Of a DNA stretch of 64,000 bases, positions 7,828-17,343 are shown in pieces. This stretch comes from Marinobacter sp. ANT_B65 (GTDB taxonomy: Bacteria; Pseudomonadota; Gammaproteobacteria; Pseudomonadales; Oleiphilaceae): contig NZ_NXGV01000002.1 in assembly GCF_002407605.1 (NCBI RefSeq), positions 124,001-188,000 on the forward strand. Direction: 5' to 3'. A program made the translations under genes and the position numbers. Numbering within the stretch: position 1 is the first letter of the stretch; the number at the start of each line of letters is the position of its first letter. The notes under the pieces were generated by a model. The model did not search any database. It saw only the letters and a list, made by a program, of their open reading frames with translations, and was not told the DNA's origin.

Positions 7828-10686
7828 ATGGCCAGCCAACGCTCACCAAAAGAGCCGGTTTCCTCTTACCGGCTATCTCCCGACGCCGTCATTGATGCTC
7901 TGGGGAGCAATAAACACCAAGGCCTTGATGACCATGAAGCCCGGCACCGCCTGGAACAGGATGGCCCGAACGAATTAACAGCCGCCAGGCCCGTGCCAGG
8001 CTGGCGAAAACTACTCGCCCAGTTCACCGACACCCTGGTTATTCTGCTTTTGCTCGCTGCGGCCATCTCTGTAGGCCTGTGGCTGATAGAGCGAGACTCC
8101 CCTCTTCCTTATGAAGCCATTGCAATTCTGGCCATTGTTCTCTTTAACGCCGCCATGGGCTATATCCAGCAGGCGCGTGCAGAACAGGCAGTGGCAGAAC
8201 TGCAGCAAATGTCTGCCGCCCAGGCCCGGGTAATACGGGGTGGCCAGCAGCAAAGCATTCCGGCGACCCGGCTGGTGCCCGGTGATATTATCCTTGTTGA
8301 AGAAGGCGACACGGTTCCGGCGGATTGCCGGCTGATTCAGTCCATTTCCCTGCAAACCTCCGAAGCAGCCCTGACTGGTGAAAGCCTTCCGGAATCCAAA
8401 GACCCTGAAACCATCATCAGCGACGCCCCTGTCGGCGATCGCCAGAATATGATTTTCAGCGGCACCACGGTTACCTATGGTCGTGGCACTGCGGTGGTAA
8501 CAGCAACTGGCATGCAATCACAGATGGGCCGGATTGCGGGCATGCTGGAACAAGCTCCACCTGAGACCACCCCCTTGCAGAAGGATCTGGCCCGGGTCGG
8601 CAGAATGCTGGGGCTGGCAGTCATCGCGATTGCAGTGGTGATGATTTTCACCATTATCCTGGCAGAGCACGTCACCAGTTTTTCTACCCTGTTCGATGTA
8701 CTTATTCTTGGTGTGGCTCTGGCCGTAGCCGCAGTGCCTGAGGGTTTACCGGCCATAGTAACGGCCGTCCTCGCCCTTGGCGTGCAGCGTATGGCCCGCC
8801 GTAATGCCATTGTCCGACACCTGGCTGCCGTGGAAACACTGGGGGCGGCCAATGTGATCGCTTCCGACAAGACAGGCACTCTCACCCGCAACGAAATGAC
8901 CGTGCGAGCCATAGTGACAGCCAGTGGACGGATAACACTGGGGGGCACAGGGTATGAGCCAACAGGTGATATTACCGTGCATGACACCTCCCCAAGTAAT
9001 AGTGCTGAGACTATCAGTGAGCCTTTGCGTATGGAGCTGGAGCGGGCTCTGACCGTGGGCGACCGTGCAACCAATGCCGTTCTGCAGGAAAGCCGGGGCC
9101 AGTGGACTGTTCAGGGTGACCCGACCGAAGGTGCACTGGTGGTTGCGGCACGCAAAGCCGGGCTGACAGAAGCCATACTGGACGCTCGCTACGACCGGGT
9201 TGGTGAAGTGCCGTTTTCTTCAGAACGCAAAATGATGTCCACACTTCACACCGACAGCCAGCGCAAAGGGTATATCCAGGTATTTACCAAGGGCGCGCCG
9301 GATGTTCTTCTCGGCCGCTGTAACCGCGAGCGCGTGGGTGACAGCAGTCGCGCACTGACACCAGAGCGTCGTACCAGTATTCTGCAAGCCAACGAAGAAC
9401 TGGCCGGTGAGGCACTTCGCACTCTGGGTGTTGCCGCGAGGTATATTCCGGAAGAGGGCTTTGAGCCGGATGATATCGATGAGGACCTCGAAGAGGATCT
9501 GATATTCGTTGGCCTTATTGGCATGATCGACCCCCCTCGGGAAGAAGCGAAAGCTGCCGTTGCACACGCCCGCTCAGCAGGTATCCGACCAGTGATGATC
9601 ACCGGCGACCACCCGGTTACAGCCGCTGTTATCGGCAAAGAGCTGGGCATCTGCACGGATGGCCGCGCTGTTACCGGGGCAGAAATAGATGCCATGACGG
9701 ATGAGGTTCTGCTACGGACGGTAGAGGAAGTCTCCGTTTATGCCAGAGTTAACCCGGAGCATAAACTGCGGATAGTAAAAGCTCTTCAGAACGGGAAAAA
9801 CATCGTCGCTATGACCGGCGATGGCGTGAACGACGCGCCCGCTCTGAAGACCGCAGATATTGGCGTTGCCATGGGTATTACCGGCACGGATGTGTCACGC
9901 AAGGCCTCGGATATCATTCTGGCAGACGACAACTTCGCCACCATTGTTGCAGCCGTCGAGGAAGGCCGGGCTATTTTCGCGAACATCCGCAAATTCCTGC
10001 GTTACCTGCTGTCTTCAAACATCGGCGAGGTAATGACCATGTTTTTCGGTGTACTTCTGGCTGATACGCTCGGTCTGACCACAAACGGCGCAGGCCTGGC
10101 CCTGCCCCTGTTGGCGACCCAGATCCTCTGGATCAACATGGTAAGCGATGGTGCTCCAGCTCTGGCACTCGGACTGGACCCAGGCGACCGGGAAGCAATG
10201 ACCAGACCACCAAGATCCCGGAATGAAGGTGTGCTCACACTCACTATGTGGGCAGGAATTGTTTTCGTTGGCATTATTACCGCAGCTGGCACGCTCCTCG
10301 TACTCGACGCCTCCATGCCCGGCGGCCTGATCCCGGGCACCGGCAGTCTCTCCTATGGCCAGACCATGGCCTTCACTACTCTGGTGTTGTTCTCACTGTT
10401 TACCGTCTTTATTTCGCGGTCCGACGAGCAAAGCGCCTTCGCTGGACTCTTGTCCAATCTCTGGTTATGGGCGGCGGTGGGCGTGTCACTGTTACTGCAA
10501 ATAGCTGTGGTCTACCTGCCCTTCCTGCAGAAAGCCTTTTCCACCGTCAGCCTCAGCCTTGAGGACTGGCTATTCTGCACAGCCATTGCCAGCTCCGTAT
10601 TATGGCTGCGGGAACTGACCAAGCTGATCACCCGCCGGCGCAAAAAAGGCACTGGCAGCAGCACTGCCCCTTGCAGCGGGCATTAA
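7828..10686 (+). CDS. Cation-transporting P-type ATPase (type II, Ca2+/Mn2+-like)
   Basis: A 952-residue inner-membrane ATPase of the SERCA/PMR1-like type II group. In order: N-terminal cation-ATPase domain, two membrane helices, actuator domain with TGES near residue 183, two more helices including the ion-binding PEGLP segment, the phosphorylation motif DKTGT with Asp about residue 347, nucleotide-binding domain, hinge motif MTGDGVNDAP near residue 662 and six C-terminal helices. PEGLP and the C-terminal helices fit Ca2+ or Mn2+ transport, but the ion cannot be fixed from sequence. It is flanked by the two ahp genes, so a role in redox or metal stress is possible. The start has GGAAG upstream. 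A strong terminator follows. Confidence 0.9.
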   Translation: MASQRSPKEPVSSYRLSPDAVIDALGSNKHQGLDDHEARHRLEQDGPNELTAARPVPGWRKLLAQFTDTLVILLLLAAAISVGLWLIERDSPLPYEAIAILAIVLFNAAMGYIQQARAEQAVAELQQMSAAQARVIRGGQQQSIPATRLVPGDIILVEEGDTVPADCRLIQSISLQTSEAALTGESLPESKDPETIISDAPVGDRQNMIFSGTTVTYGRGTAVVTATGMQSQMGRIAGMLEQAPPETTPLQKDLARVGRMLGLAVIAIAVVMIFTIILAEHVTSFSTLFDVLILGVALAVAAVPEGLPAIVTAVLALGVQRMARRNAIVRHLAAVETLGAANVIASDKTGTLTRNEMTVRAIVTASGRITLGGTGYEPTGDITVHDTSPSNSAETISEPLRMELERALTVGDRATNAVLQESRGQWTVQGDPTEGALVVAARKAGLTEAILDARYDRVGEVPFSSERKMMSTLHTDSQRKGYIQVFTKGAPDVLLGRCNRERVGDSSRALTPERRTSILQANEELAGEALRTLGVAARYIPEEGFEPDDIDEDLEEDLIFVGLIGMIDPPREEAKAAVAHARSAGIRPVMITGDHPVTAAVIGKELGICTDGRAVTGAEIDAMTDEVLLRTVEEVSVYARVNPEHKLRIVKALQNGKNIVAMTGDGVNDAPALKTADIGVAMGITGTDVSRKASDIILADDNFATIVAAVEEGRAIFANIRKFLRYLLSSNIGEVMTMFFGVLLADTLGLTTNGAGLALPLLATQILWINMVSDGAPALALGLDPGDREAMTRPPRSRNEGVLTLTMWAGIVFVGIITAAGTLLVLDASMPGGLIPGTGSLSYGQTMAFTTLVLFSLFTVFISRSDEQSAFAGLLSNLWLWAAVGVSLLLQIAVVYLPFLQKAFSTVSLSLEDWLFCTAIASSVLWLRELTKLITRRRKKGTGSSTAPCSGH

Positions 10687-10702
10687 TCTGAACGTCTGAA
10701 TG

Positions 10703-10731
10703 CAAAAAACCCCGGAAGACCGGGGTTTTTT
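10703..10731. terminator. Bidirectional terminator between the P-type ATPase and ahpC
   Basis: AAAAAACCCCGG - AAGA - CCGGGGTTTTTT is a perfect stem-loop with A and T tracts on both sides, lying between convergent genes, so it can terminate both. Confidence 0.9.
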
Positions 10732-10739
10732 ACTAATAA

Positions 10740-10760
10740 CAGGCCCGCACTACGGGCCTG
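10740..10760 (-). terminator. GC-rich hairpin downstream of ahpC
   Basis: CAGGCCCG - CACTA - CGGGCCTG is a second stem-loop 28 bp past the ahpC stop. On the minus strand it is followed by TTATTAG and then the bidirectional terminator, so it probably adds to ahpC termination or mRNA stability. Confidence 0.5.
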
Positions 10761-10788
10761 TATTAAATGGTCCTTTTCAGAAAGAACC

Positions 10789-11352
10789 TTAGATCTTGCC
10801 AACCAGATCCAGTGAAGGAGACAGAGTTGCTTCGCCTTCCTTCCACTTGGCCGGGCAGACTTCACCCGGATGGTTGCGCACGTACTGAGCAGCTTTCACT
10901 TTACGCATCAGGTCAGACGCATCGCGGCCAATACCTTCTGCAGTGATTTCCATTGCCTGGATTACACCATCAGGATCGATCAGGAAAGTAGCACGGTCCG
11001 CCAGGCCCTGGCCTTCACGCATCACACCAAAGTTGTTGGTGATGGTACCGTTCTGGTCACCGACCATGTAGTACTGGATTTTGCCAATAGTTTCAGAGCT
11101 ATCGTGCCAGGCTTTGTGGGTGAAGTGGGTGTCTGTGGAAACAGAGAACACTTCAACGCCCATCTTCTGCAGTTCTTCATACTTGTCAGCAACGTCGCCC
11201 AGTTCAGTAGGGCACACGAAGGTAAAGTCAGCCGGGTAGAAGAAGAATACAGACCACTTGCCTTTCACATCTGCTTCAGAAATTTCAACGAACTCGCCCT
11301 GTTTGAAAGCGGTTGCGTTAAACGGTTTGATTTCGCTGTTGATCACGCCCAT
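10789..11352 (-). CDS. ahpC: Alkyl hydroperoxide reductase subunit C, 2-Cys peroxiredoxin
   Basis: AhpC reduces hydrogen and organic peroxides in the cytoplasm and is recycled by AhpF. The 187-residue protein has the peroxidatic Cys47 in DFTFVCPTE and the resolving Cys166 in GEVCPAKW, the full length and motif set of the AhpC/Prx1 group. The ATG has AGGAG upstream. It is monocistronic by position, with an OxyR-like ATAG-N7-CTAT site about 100 bp upstream and a strong terminator downstream. Confidence 0.97.
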   Translation of the reverse strand: MGVINSEIKPFNATAFKQGEFVEISEADVKGKWSVFFFYPADFTFVCPTELGDVADKYEELQKMGVEVFSVSTDTHFTHKAWHDSSETIGKIQYYMVGDQNGTITNNFGVMREGQGLADRATFLIDPDGVIQAMEITAEGIGRDASDLMRKVKAAQYVRNHPGEVCPAKWKEGEATLSPSLDLVGKI

Positions 11353-11454
11353 TGAAAAACACTCCTGTTGGTTCGTTTGCGTGTTGATGAATCTACGGTC
11401 ACTACATTAACCAATGAGTCAACTTCAGGAAAATTGATTATTCCCAACCTCTTC

Positions 11455-11469
11455 ATAGGCAGTACCTAT
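11455..11469. promoter_or_regulatory. OxyR-like site upstream of ahpC
   Basis: ATAGGCAGTACCTAT matches ATAG-N7-CTAT. A weaker partner, ATTGATTATTCCCAA, starts at 11433 with the 22-bp period expected for OxyR. The site lies between ahpC and the TRAP large permease gene and points to oxidative-stress control of ahpC. Binding is inferred. Confidence 0.5.
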
Positions 11470-11498
11470 TTTCTGTATCCGCCTTGCCGAACATGCGT

Positions 11499-12803
11499 TT
11501 ACCACGGCCCGACAACGTAACCGAGTTTTTCCGGGAGCCAAAGCGCAATGCCCGGCATCAGCGCCACCAGTATGAGGCTCACACTCATTGCGGCAATGAA
11601 GATTAACGCCCAGCCAATGGTATGCTCCAGGCGAATATTCGCAATACGTGTTGTAACCATCAAGTTAACGGCCACAGGCGGCGTAAACTGGCCAATCGCA
11701 ATGTTCATGGCCAGCAGGATACCAAACCACACCGGATTCCAGCCAAAGTGGTTCATCAGCGGCAATACAATTGGAATAAGGATCAGATAGATCGACACCG
11801 CATCAAGCAGCATGCCTGCAATCAGCACCAGTACCATTACCAGGCCCAACAGCACCCAGCCGTTTTCGGAAAGTGACAGCAACGCATCCGCCAGGTGCTG
11901 GAAGGTACCCAGAGTCGTACCTGCCCACGCAAAAATGCCCGCTAGCGCAATGATCAGCATGACCACACCAGAGGTCACAGCAGCGTCGGTCATCAGATCA
12001 AACAAACTGCGCAAGCTCAGGTTGCGGTATACAAAGCTGCCCACAATTATCCCGTATGCCACAGCAACTACAGCAGCTTCCGTAGGCGTAAACAGCCCGG
12101 AGCGCAGACCTCCCAGAATGATGATCGGGGCAAAAAGAGCTGGTAATGCCGCCTTGAAGCTGGGCCAGAAAGGCGGGCGCTCAGAGGTTTCCGGACTTTC
12201 CCAGCCAAACTTGCGGGCCAGATACAGAGCCGGCACCAGCAAGGACAGACCAGCCAGAATGCCCGGAAACAGCCCGGCGGCAAACAGCGCACGCAAATCC
12301 ACACCGGGTACCACGATAGAATAGAGAATCAGCGCAATCGAAGGCGGAATCAGGATAGCGGTAGAAGATGATGCGGCGATCAACGCTGCGGAAAATGGCT
12401 GAGGGTAACCCGCCTTACGCATGCTGGGCAGCATTACCATAGCCACTGCGGCCGCATCTGCCGGACCGGACCCGCTCATTCCGCCCATAATCAGGCAAAC
12501 GAGAACGGCCACAACGGTCAGGCTGCCGTGACGGGGGCCGATAATCGCCTGGGCAAAACGCACCAGACTGGCGGCCACTCCAGCGCGCTCAAAAATAAGT
12601 CCGGTAAGAATAAACAGAGGTATCGCGATAAGCGGGTACTTCGCCACACTGTTATAAGTGTTGGTACCGAAGGTGGCAAGCATGTCGGGGGACAACCCGG
12701 AAACAATGCCCACGAGCCCACCAAACCCCAACGCGATGGCTACGGGAACACCCAACAACAACGCCAGCAGGAAGCCGCCGATCATCAACAGGTCAGGACT
12801 CAT
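11499..12803 (-). CDS. dctM: TRAP transporter large permease subunit DctM
   Basis: A 434-residue inner-membrane protein with about 12 hydrophobic segments. It carries the DctM/SiaM hallmarks: an opening LLLGVPVAIALGFGG helix, MGGMSGSGPADAAAVAM near residue 110, and QFTPPVAVNLMVTTRIA near the C-terminus. Together with the small permease and binding protein upstream it forms a sodium-driven TRAP importer, usually for C4-dicarboxylates or other organic acids. The start has GGAGG upstream and overlaps the end of dctQ by 11 bp. Gene order on the minus strand is dctP, dctQ, dctM. Confidence 0.93.
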   Translation of the reverse strand: MSPDLLMIGGFLLALLLGVPVAIALGFGGLVGIVSGLSPDMLATFGTNTYNSVAKYPLIAIPLFILTGLIFERAGVAASLVRFAQAIIGPRHGSLTVVAVLVCLIMGGMSGSGPADAAAVAMVMLPSMRKAGYPQPFSAALIAASSSTAILIPPSIALILYSIVVPGVDLRALFAAGLFPGILAGLSLLVPALYLARKFGWESPETSERPPFWPSFKAALPALFAPIIILGGLRSGLFTPTEAAVVAVAYGIIVGSFVYRNLSLRSLFDLMTDAAVTSGVVMLIIALAGIFAWAGTTLGTFQHLADALLSLSENGWVLLGLVMVLVLIAGMLLDAVSIYLILIPIVLPLMNHFGWNPVWFGILLAMNIAIGQFTPPVAVNLMVTTRIANIRLEHTIGWALIFIAAMSVSLILVALMPGIALWLPEKLGYVVGPW

Positions 12804-13287
12804 GGATTACCTCCGGATCTTTCTTGCCACGCAGGCGGTCATTGAGGTTTTGAGTCATCCGGAAAATGATCGCCGCCGTCATCAGTGGCAACCATGCCAC
12901 ATAAATCCAGTTTGGCAGTCCTAACCCCGGGGACAGGGACTCCCATTCGTATTCCTGCATCGCAAAAATGACGCCATACCAGGTAGTCACCCCCATAACC
13001 GCCACGCCTGTAAGCCATTGCAGTACAAACAGCCCTTTCAAAGCAGCCGGCGGCAGATAATGCTCGATCAGCTCAATTCGTATGTGCTGATTGTTTCGGG
13101 CCGCTACCGCTGCGCCGGCGAAAGTGAGCAGCACCAGAAGAAACACCGAAAACTCTTCGGTAAACGCAAAGGAAGCATCAGTGGTGTAGCGAACAATCAC
13201 GTTGCCAAGACTGATCACACAAATCGTAATCAGGGCCACAGACGCTAACCAGGCTTCCGGCCGGAACTTCGGGGGTCGGGAGGACAT
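12793..13287 (-). CDS. dctQ: TRAP transporter small permease subunit DctQ
   Basis: A 164-residue membrane protein with four predicted helices and the DctQ pattern: a conserved charged turn TEEFSVFLLVLLTFAGAAVA followed by NNQHIRIELI. The start at 13287 is preferred over the longer frame because it has CGGAG six bases upstream. It bridges the binding protein gene and dctM, as in most TRAP operons. Confidence 0.88.
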   Translation of the reverse strand: MSSRPPKFRPEAWLASVALITICVISLGNVIVRYTTDASFAFTEEFSVFLLVLLTFAGAAVAARNNQHIRIELIEHYLPPAALKGLFVLQWLTGVAVMGVTTWYGVIFAMQEYEWESLSPGLGLPNWIYVAWLPLMTAAIIFRMTQNLNDRLRGKKDPEVIHES

Positions 13288-13359
13288 GAAAACTCCGATT
13301 GAAAAAACTACCCTGGCAAAGAGCCCGCCGGAACCGACGGGCACTCTGACAGGTATGTT

Positions 13360-14370
13360 TTACTGATTGCGGTTAGCGACAGCAGACTGAGCCTGCTTCA
13401 CCAGATCTTCACCAATGCGAGGTGTCCATTTTTCATAAACAGAGCGGGTTGCCTTCACAAACGCGTCGTGCTGCGCCGGGCTCAACTCAGTTACTGTAAC
13501 GCCACGATCCTTGATGGCCTGCAGCGTGGCCTCAAGCTCACTACGGGATTTTTCTATCTCCCACTTGCCAGCATCCACAGCCGCTTGCTTCAGAAGCGCC
13601 TGGTCTTCTGCATTGAACTGGCCCCACACACGGTTACTGACAGCGAATACCAGCGGGTCAGCCATGTAGTGCCACAGCGTCAGGTGCTCCTGTCCGACCT
13701 GATCAATACGCGCAACATCAAAAACCGAAAGAGGGTTTTCCTGACCATCAACCGCACCAGTAGTCAGTGCCGGCTTGGCATCTGCCCAGCTCATCTGCGT
13801 GGGATTAGCACCCAGTTCGGTGAAGGTGTCCTGGAACAGCGGCGAGCCTACAACCCGGATTTTCAGGCCTTCCAGATCTGCAGGGTCGCTGATCGCAAGT
13901 TTGGAGTTGGAAAGTTCGCGGAAACCATTCTCGCCCCAGGCCAGAGGTGTTACACCACGCTTTTCAATCGCCTCGAACACGGCCTTGCCAGCTTCACCCT
14001 GGGTTATTGCATCAATGGCTGCGTTATCCGGCATCAGGAATGGCAGGGAAAAGAGGTTCAGCTCAGGAACCTGAGGTGACCAGTTGATGGTAGAACCCAC
14101 CGCCATATCAATCAACCCGGAGCGCATGGCAGAAAACTCTTTGGTCTGATCCCCGGAAACCAGCTGGGAATTGCTGTAAATCTTCATGTTGATACGCCCC
14201 TCGGAGCGTTCTTTGACCAGCTCGACCCACTTGTCGGCAGCCTGCCCCCAGGGAAACGCCGACGGAAGTACTGTAGAAACTGTGTATTCATCTTTGTACT
14301 GAGCCTGAGCTACAGAACTGAGTAGCAGAGTGGCCGCAGCAACAGCAACCAATGAGCGGGATTTCAGCAT
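13360..14370 (-). CDS. dctP: TRAP transporter substrate-binding protein DctP
   Basis: A 336-residue exported solute receptor. MLKSRSLVAVAAATLLLSSVAQA is a clear Sec signal peptide with cleavage after AQA. The mature part shows the DctP signature (YKDEYTVSTVLP start, SNSQL, LKIRVVGSPLFQDTF and WADAKPALTTGAVDGQENP). The arginine in LKIRV is the family's carboxylate-binding residue, so an organic acid substrate is likely. The ATG at 14370 has AAGGA upstream; the in-frame codons before it would disrupt the signal peptide. Confidence 0.92.
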   Translation of the reverse strand: MLKSRSLVAVAAATLLLSSVAQAQYKDEYTVSTVLPSAFPWGQAADKWVELVKERSEGRINMKIYSNSQLVSGDQTKEFSAMRSGLIDMAVGSTINWSPQVPELNLFSLPFLMPDNAAIDAITQGEAGKAVFEAIEKRGVTPLAWGENGFRELSNSKLAISDPADLEGLKIRVVGSPLFQDTFTELGANPTQMSWADAKPALTTGAVDGQENPLSVFDVARIDQVGQEHLTLWHYMADPLVFAVSNRVWGQFNAEDQALLKQAAVDAGKWEIEKSRSELEATLQAIKDRGVTVTELSPAQHDAFVKATRSVYEKWTPRIGEDLVKQAQSAVANRNQ

Positions 14371-14459
14371 TTTGTTTTCCTTTTTATTTGGCATGGGGAA
14401 CTCCACGACGGGACAATGAACACGTCGCGCAATGGGAGATTATAGGAGGCGGCGTTGTT

Positions 14460-14573
14460 GTGACGCAAAACAAAAACACAGCTAACTCCATCTATCTCTT
14501 AACTTCACCGGATTTCTGGCTGATTACAGTTCTGTTGTTTTTATTTGCATGGGGCTATACCCGTCTACAATAA
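14460..14573 (+). CDS. Possible 37-residue single-span membrane peptide
   Basis: A short frame starts at GTG 14460, ten bases after a perfect AGGAGG, and ends seven bases before the ATG of the AI-2E-type permease. The product has a polar N-terminus (about 17 residues), one hydrophobic span around FWLITVLLFLFAW and a short YTRLQ tail. Its position and strong ribosome site suggest a small membrane protein made with the permease. No homology is claimed, and the frame could be fortuitous. Confidence 0.35.
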   Translation: MTQNKNTANSIYLLTSPDFWLITVLLFLFAWGYTRLQ

Positions 14574-14580
14574 GCAGGAT

Positions 14581-15774
14581 ATGAAACCGGTAAAAACGGA
14601 TGCAGCGATGGAAGGCAACGAGCATACTGAGCTCAGCAACAACCAGGAAAACAACAGCACTGCGACCCCGCCGGAGCTTCTTCGCGCCGTTAACGTCCGC
14701 AGTCTGTCACTGGTAATTCTCACCAGCATAGCTACCCTCTTTTTTATTGACTGGGCACAAGCCGTACTGCTTCCTTTGGTAGTTGCTGTAATGATCAGCT
14801 ACGCACTGGACCCACTGGCATCAACACTGGATCGGCTCAGAATCCCCAGACCACTGAGTGCTGCCATCGTGATGATCCTGATGCTCGGTGCTATTTCCGC
14901 GGCGAGCATCCCTCTGCAACGCGAAGCCATGGCCATGCTGGACAAGGTTCCGATGGCCATCAGCGAGTTCCAGCGCAAAGAAGCCAGGTCGCCTGACACT
15001 GAAGAAGGCATCATGGAGAAGGCCCAGGCTGCAGCAAAGAAAATCGAGGAATCGGCCACTCAGGACCAGAACAGCAGGAATCCCGCCCACGAGGGCGTAA
15101 CCCCCGTTCGGGTAGTGGATAAACCCATGGATATTCAGGAATACGTGTTAAGGGGGGCGCCTGCGGCAATCGTGCTCGTGTCCCAGCTTTTCTCGGTACT
15201 GCTGCTGGTGTATTTCATACTGGCAGCCGGATCACTTTATAAGCGCAAAGTTGTAAGAATTTCCGGCCCTTCGTTCGGACGAATGCGCAAGGCTGCCAGA
15301 ATCATGGCCGAATTCCACCATCAGGTGCGCCGCTTCCTGTTTGTCATGCTGATTGGCGCTCTGTTTGTGGGGGTGCTGACCTGGCTGGCGTTTCTGGCGC
15401 TGGGGGTGGAGCAGGCCATGCTGTGGGGAGTTGTAGCAGGGGTAGCCAGCGCAATCCCCTATCTGGGACCCTTTCTGGTGCTCATTGGCACCGGCGTTGC
15501 AGCCTTCCTTCAGTTTGGAGAGGTAAACATGACCATCATTGTGGCCGGCACTTCGCTGGTGGTCACCAGTATTCAGGGATACCTGCTGACTCCCTGGCTG
15601 ACCAGCCAGGTTTCAAGCCTCAATGCGGTGGCAATCTTTATCGGGCTTCTGTTCTGGGGCTGGCTCTGGGGCCCTGTTGGACTGGTCATCGCGACACCAC
15701 TCCTCATGATCATCAAAACCCTGTGCGATCATGTTGTAAATCTGCGCCCTGTAGGCGAACTGCTGGGAAAATAA
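14581..15774 (+). CDS. AI-2E family (PerM-like) membrane permease
   Basis: A 397-residue inner-membrane protein of the AI-2E/PerM superfamily (PF01594 by recognition): paired N-terminal helices, a charged extramembrane loop (about residues 120-190), then a helical core with LLVYFILAAGSLYKRK, the HHQVRRFLFVMLIGALFVG segment and the family motif WGVVAGVASAIPYLGPFL near residue 290. Members export small molecules or ions; the AI-2 link does not transfer automatically, so the substrate is unknown. The start at 14581 follows AGGAT closely; a second ATG nine codons later is also possible. Confidence 0.82.
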   Translation: MKPVKTDAAMEGNEHTELSNNQENNSTATPPELLRAVNVRSLSLVILTSIATLFFIDWAQAVLLPLVVAVMISYALDPLASTLDRLRIPRPLSAAIVMILMLGAISAASIPLQREAMAMLDKVPMAISEFQRKEARSPDTEEGIMEKAQAAAKKIEESATQDQNSRNPAHEGVTPVRVVDKPMDIQEYVLRGAPAAIVLVSQLFSVLLLVYFILAAGSLYKRKVVRISGPSFGRMRKAARIMAEFHHQVRRFLFVMLIGALFVGVLTWLAFLALGVEQAMLWGVVAGVASAIPYLGPFLVLIGTGVAAFLQFGEVNMTIIVAGTSLVVTSIQGYLLTPWLTSQVSSLNAVAIFIGLLFWGWLWGPVGLVIATPLLMIIKTLCDHVVNLRPVGELLGK

Positions 15775-15951
15775 AGCCCGGGCTGCCATCCCCCCCTTGT
15801 TTATGGGCCGTAAATGTTTGTGCGCTCGTGGCCTTTGCGGACGCATCCCTGCGCTCCACTGATTTCGCTGCCTGAAATCAATGTGATATGTTGTCATGAA
15901 AGGTACGTATAACAACTAATAAATTCGGGAAATCAACCGCCCAGGTCTTTT

Positions 15952-17340
15952 ATGGCTCAGAAGCTGAGTATGTTGGGGAGCGTAATTCTTCCTCTTGCGA
16001 TCATTGTCACGACTGGCTGCAGCCAGGGCAACTCTGGTTCTGATGCCGTTGCGGAACAACCAGAACCGCTGGCCACCCCCGCTCAGACCGGCGTGCTGGA
16101 AGTAGCCACGCGCAATGGCTCCACCACCTACTATCTCGACCGGCATGAAAACCCGACCGGACCGGAATACAGTCTGATCTCGCAGTTTGCAGCCAGCAAG
16201 GGCTGGACCGTCAACTGGACCATGTACGATTCGACCGCTGCCGTACTGAAAGCCCTGGAATCCGGCAAGACCCACATGGCCGCCGCGGGGCTGACGCACC
16301 TGCCTTCACGCAGCCAAAAGTTCACTCGCGGCCCCGCCCATACTGAAATTACCGAACAACTGGTGTGCCATCGGGAGATGCGTCCGATGCCCCGGCTGCC
16401 AGAAAGCATATCCAGCGTAAACATCACGGTAACAGCCGACTCCAGCTATGTGGAAACACTGAACAGGCTTGCCAGCATCCACGAAGGCATCACGTTTACC
16501 GAAGACGACAGTAAAACAACAGAAGTTCTGCTGTCCGATGTGGCCCGACAGGCTATCGACTGTACCGTGGCCGACTCCAACATTGTTCAGGTAATGCGTC
16601 GCCACTTCCCCCACCTGGAAGTGGCCATGAACCTGAGCCAGGGCAACAACCTCGGGTGGTACCTGCCGGCAGGCTCAGATGAACTGGCCGGCACTGCACA
16701 GGAATGGATGAACAGTCCCGAGGGCGACAAAGCCATGGACTACGTCGAAAGCCACTATTACGCCTACATTGGCGAGTTTGATTTTGTGGACCTGAGAGCA
16801 CTCAACCGCCGTATCAACGACCGGCTTCCCGGCTTGATTGGTCAGTTCTCCGAAGCTGAAACAACCACCGGAATGCCGGCGGATCTTCTGGCAGCACTGG
16901 CTTATCAGGAGTCCCACTGGGACCCCTCTGCCATATCCCCAACAGGAGTCCGCGGCATCATGATGCTGACACGCAGGACAGCGGAATCTCTGGGCGTGAT
17001 GGATCGCCTCGACCCCGTAGCCGCCATCGATGCAGGCGCCCGCTACCTGGCTGACCGCCACCGCAGGCTCCCGGATACCATTCCCGAACCAGACCGCACA
17101 TTTCTTGCGCTGGCCAGCTACAACATTGGCCGCGGGCACCTGCTGGATGCCCGCCAGCTGGCAAGGGAGCTGGGCAAGAATCCGGATTCCTGGGACGACA
17201 TGAAAGAAGTGCTGCCATTAAAGGCAGATAAACGCTACTACCCAAACACTCGCTACGGCTACGCACGGGGTTATGAACCTGTGCATTATGTGCAACGCAT
17301 CCGGAATTATCGGGATGTCATCAGCTCGGCCTTTGACTAG
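15952..17340 (+). CDS. mltF: Membrane-bound lytic murein transglycosylase F
   Basis: MltF cleaves peptidoglycan glycan strands to 1,6-anhydromuropeptides at the outer membrane. The 462 residues begin with a lipoprotein signal (VTTGCS). An SBP_bac_3-like module follows (about residues 45-270; LEVATRNGSTTYY to the YIGEFDFVD linker), then an SLT domain with the catalytic Glu in AYQESHWDPSA, the GIMMLT motif in place of the usual GLMQLT, and ASYNIGRGHLLDA. Domain order and length match MltF. The upstream 180 bp contain no other gene. Confidence 0.93.
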   Translation: MAQKLSMLGSVILPLAIIVTTGCSQGNSGSDAVAEQPEPLATPAQTGVLEVATRNGSTTYYLDRHENPTGPEYSLISQFAASKGWTVNWTMYDSTAAVLKALESGKTHMAAAGLTHLPSRSQKFTRGPAHTEITEQLVCHREMRPMPRLPESISSVNITVTADSSYVETLNRLASIHEGITFTEDDSKTTEVLLSDVARQAIDCTVADSNIVQVMRRHFPHLEVAMNLSQGNNLGWYLPAGSDELAGTAQEWMNSPEGDKAMDYVESHYYAYIGEFDFVDLRALNRRINDRLPGLIGQFSEAETTTGMPADLLAALAYQESHWDPSAISPTGVRGIMMLTRRTAESLGVMDRLDPVAAIDAGARYLADRHRRLPDTIPEPDRTFLALASYNIGRGHLLDARQLARELGKNPDSWDDMKEVLPLKADKRYYPNTRYGYARGYEPVHYVQRIRNYRDVISSAFD

Positions 17341-17343
17341 CCT

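Noticed and set aside
13468..14079. Long plus-strand frames antisense to dctP
   Set aside because: dctP has a signal peptide and complete family motifs; the antisense frames have no recognisable features.
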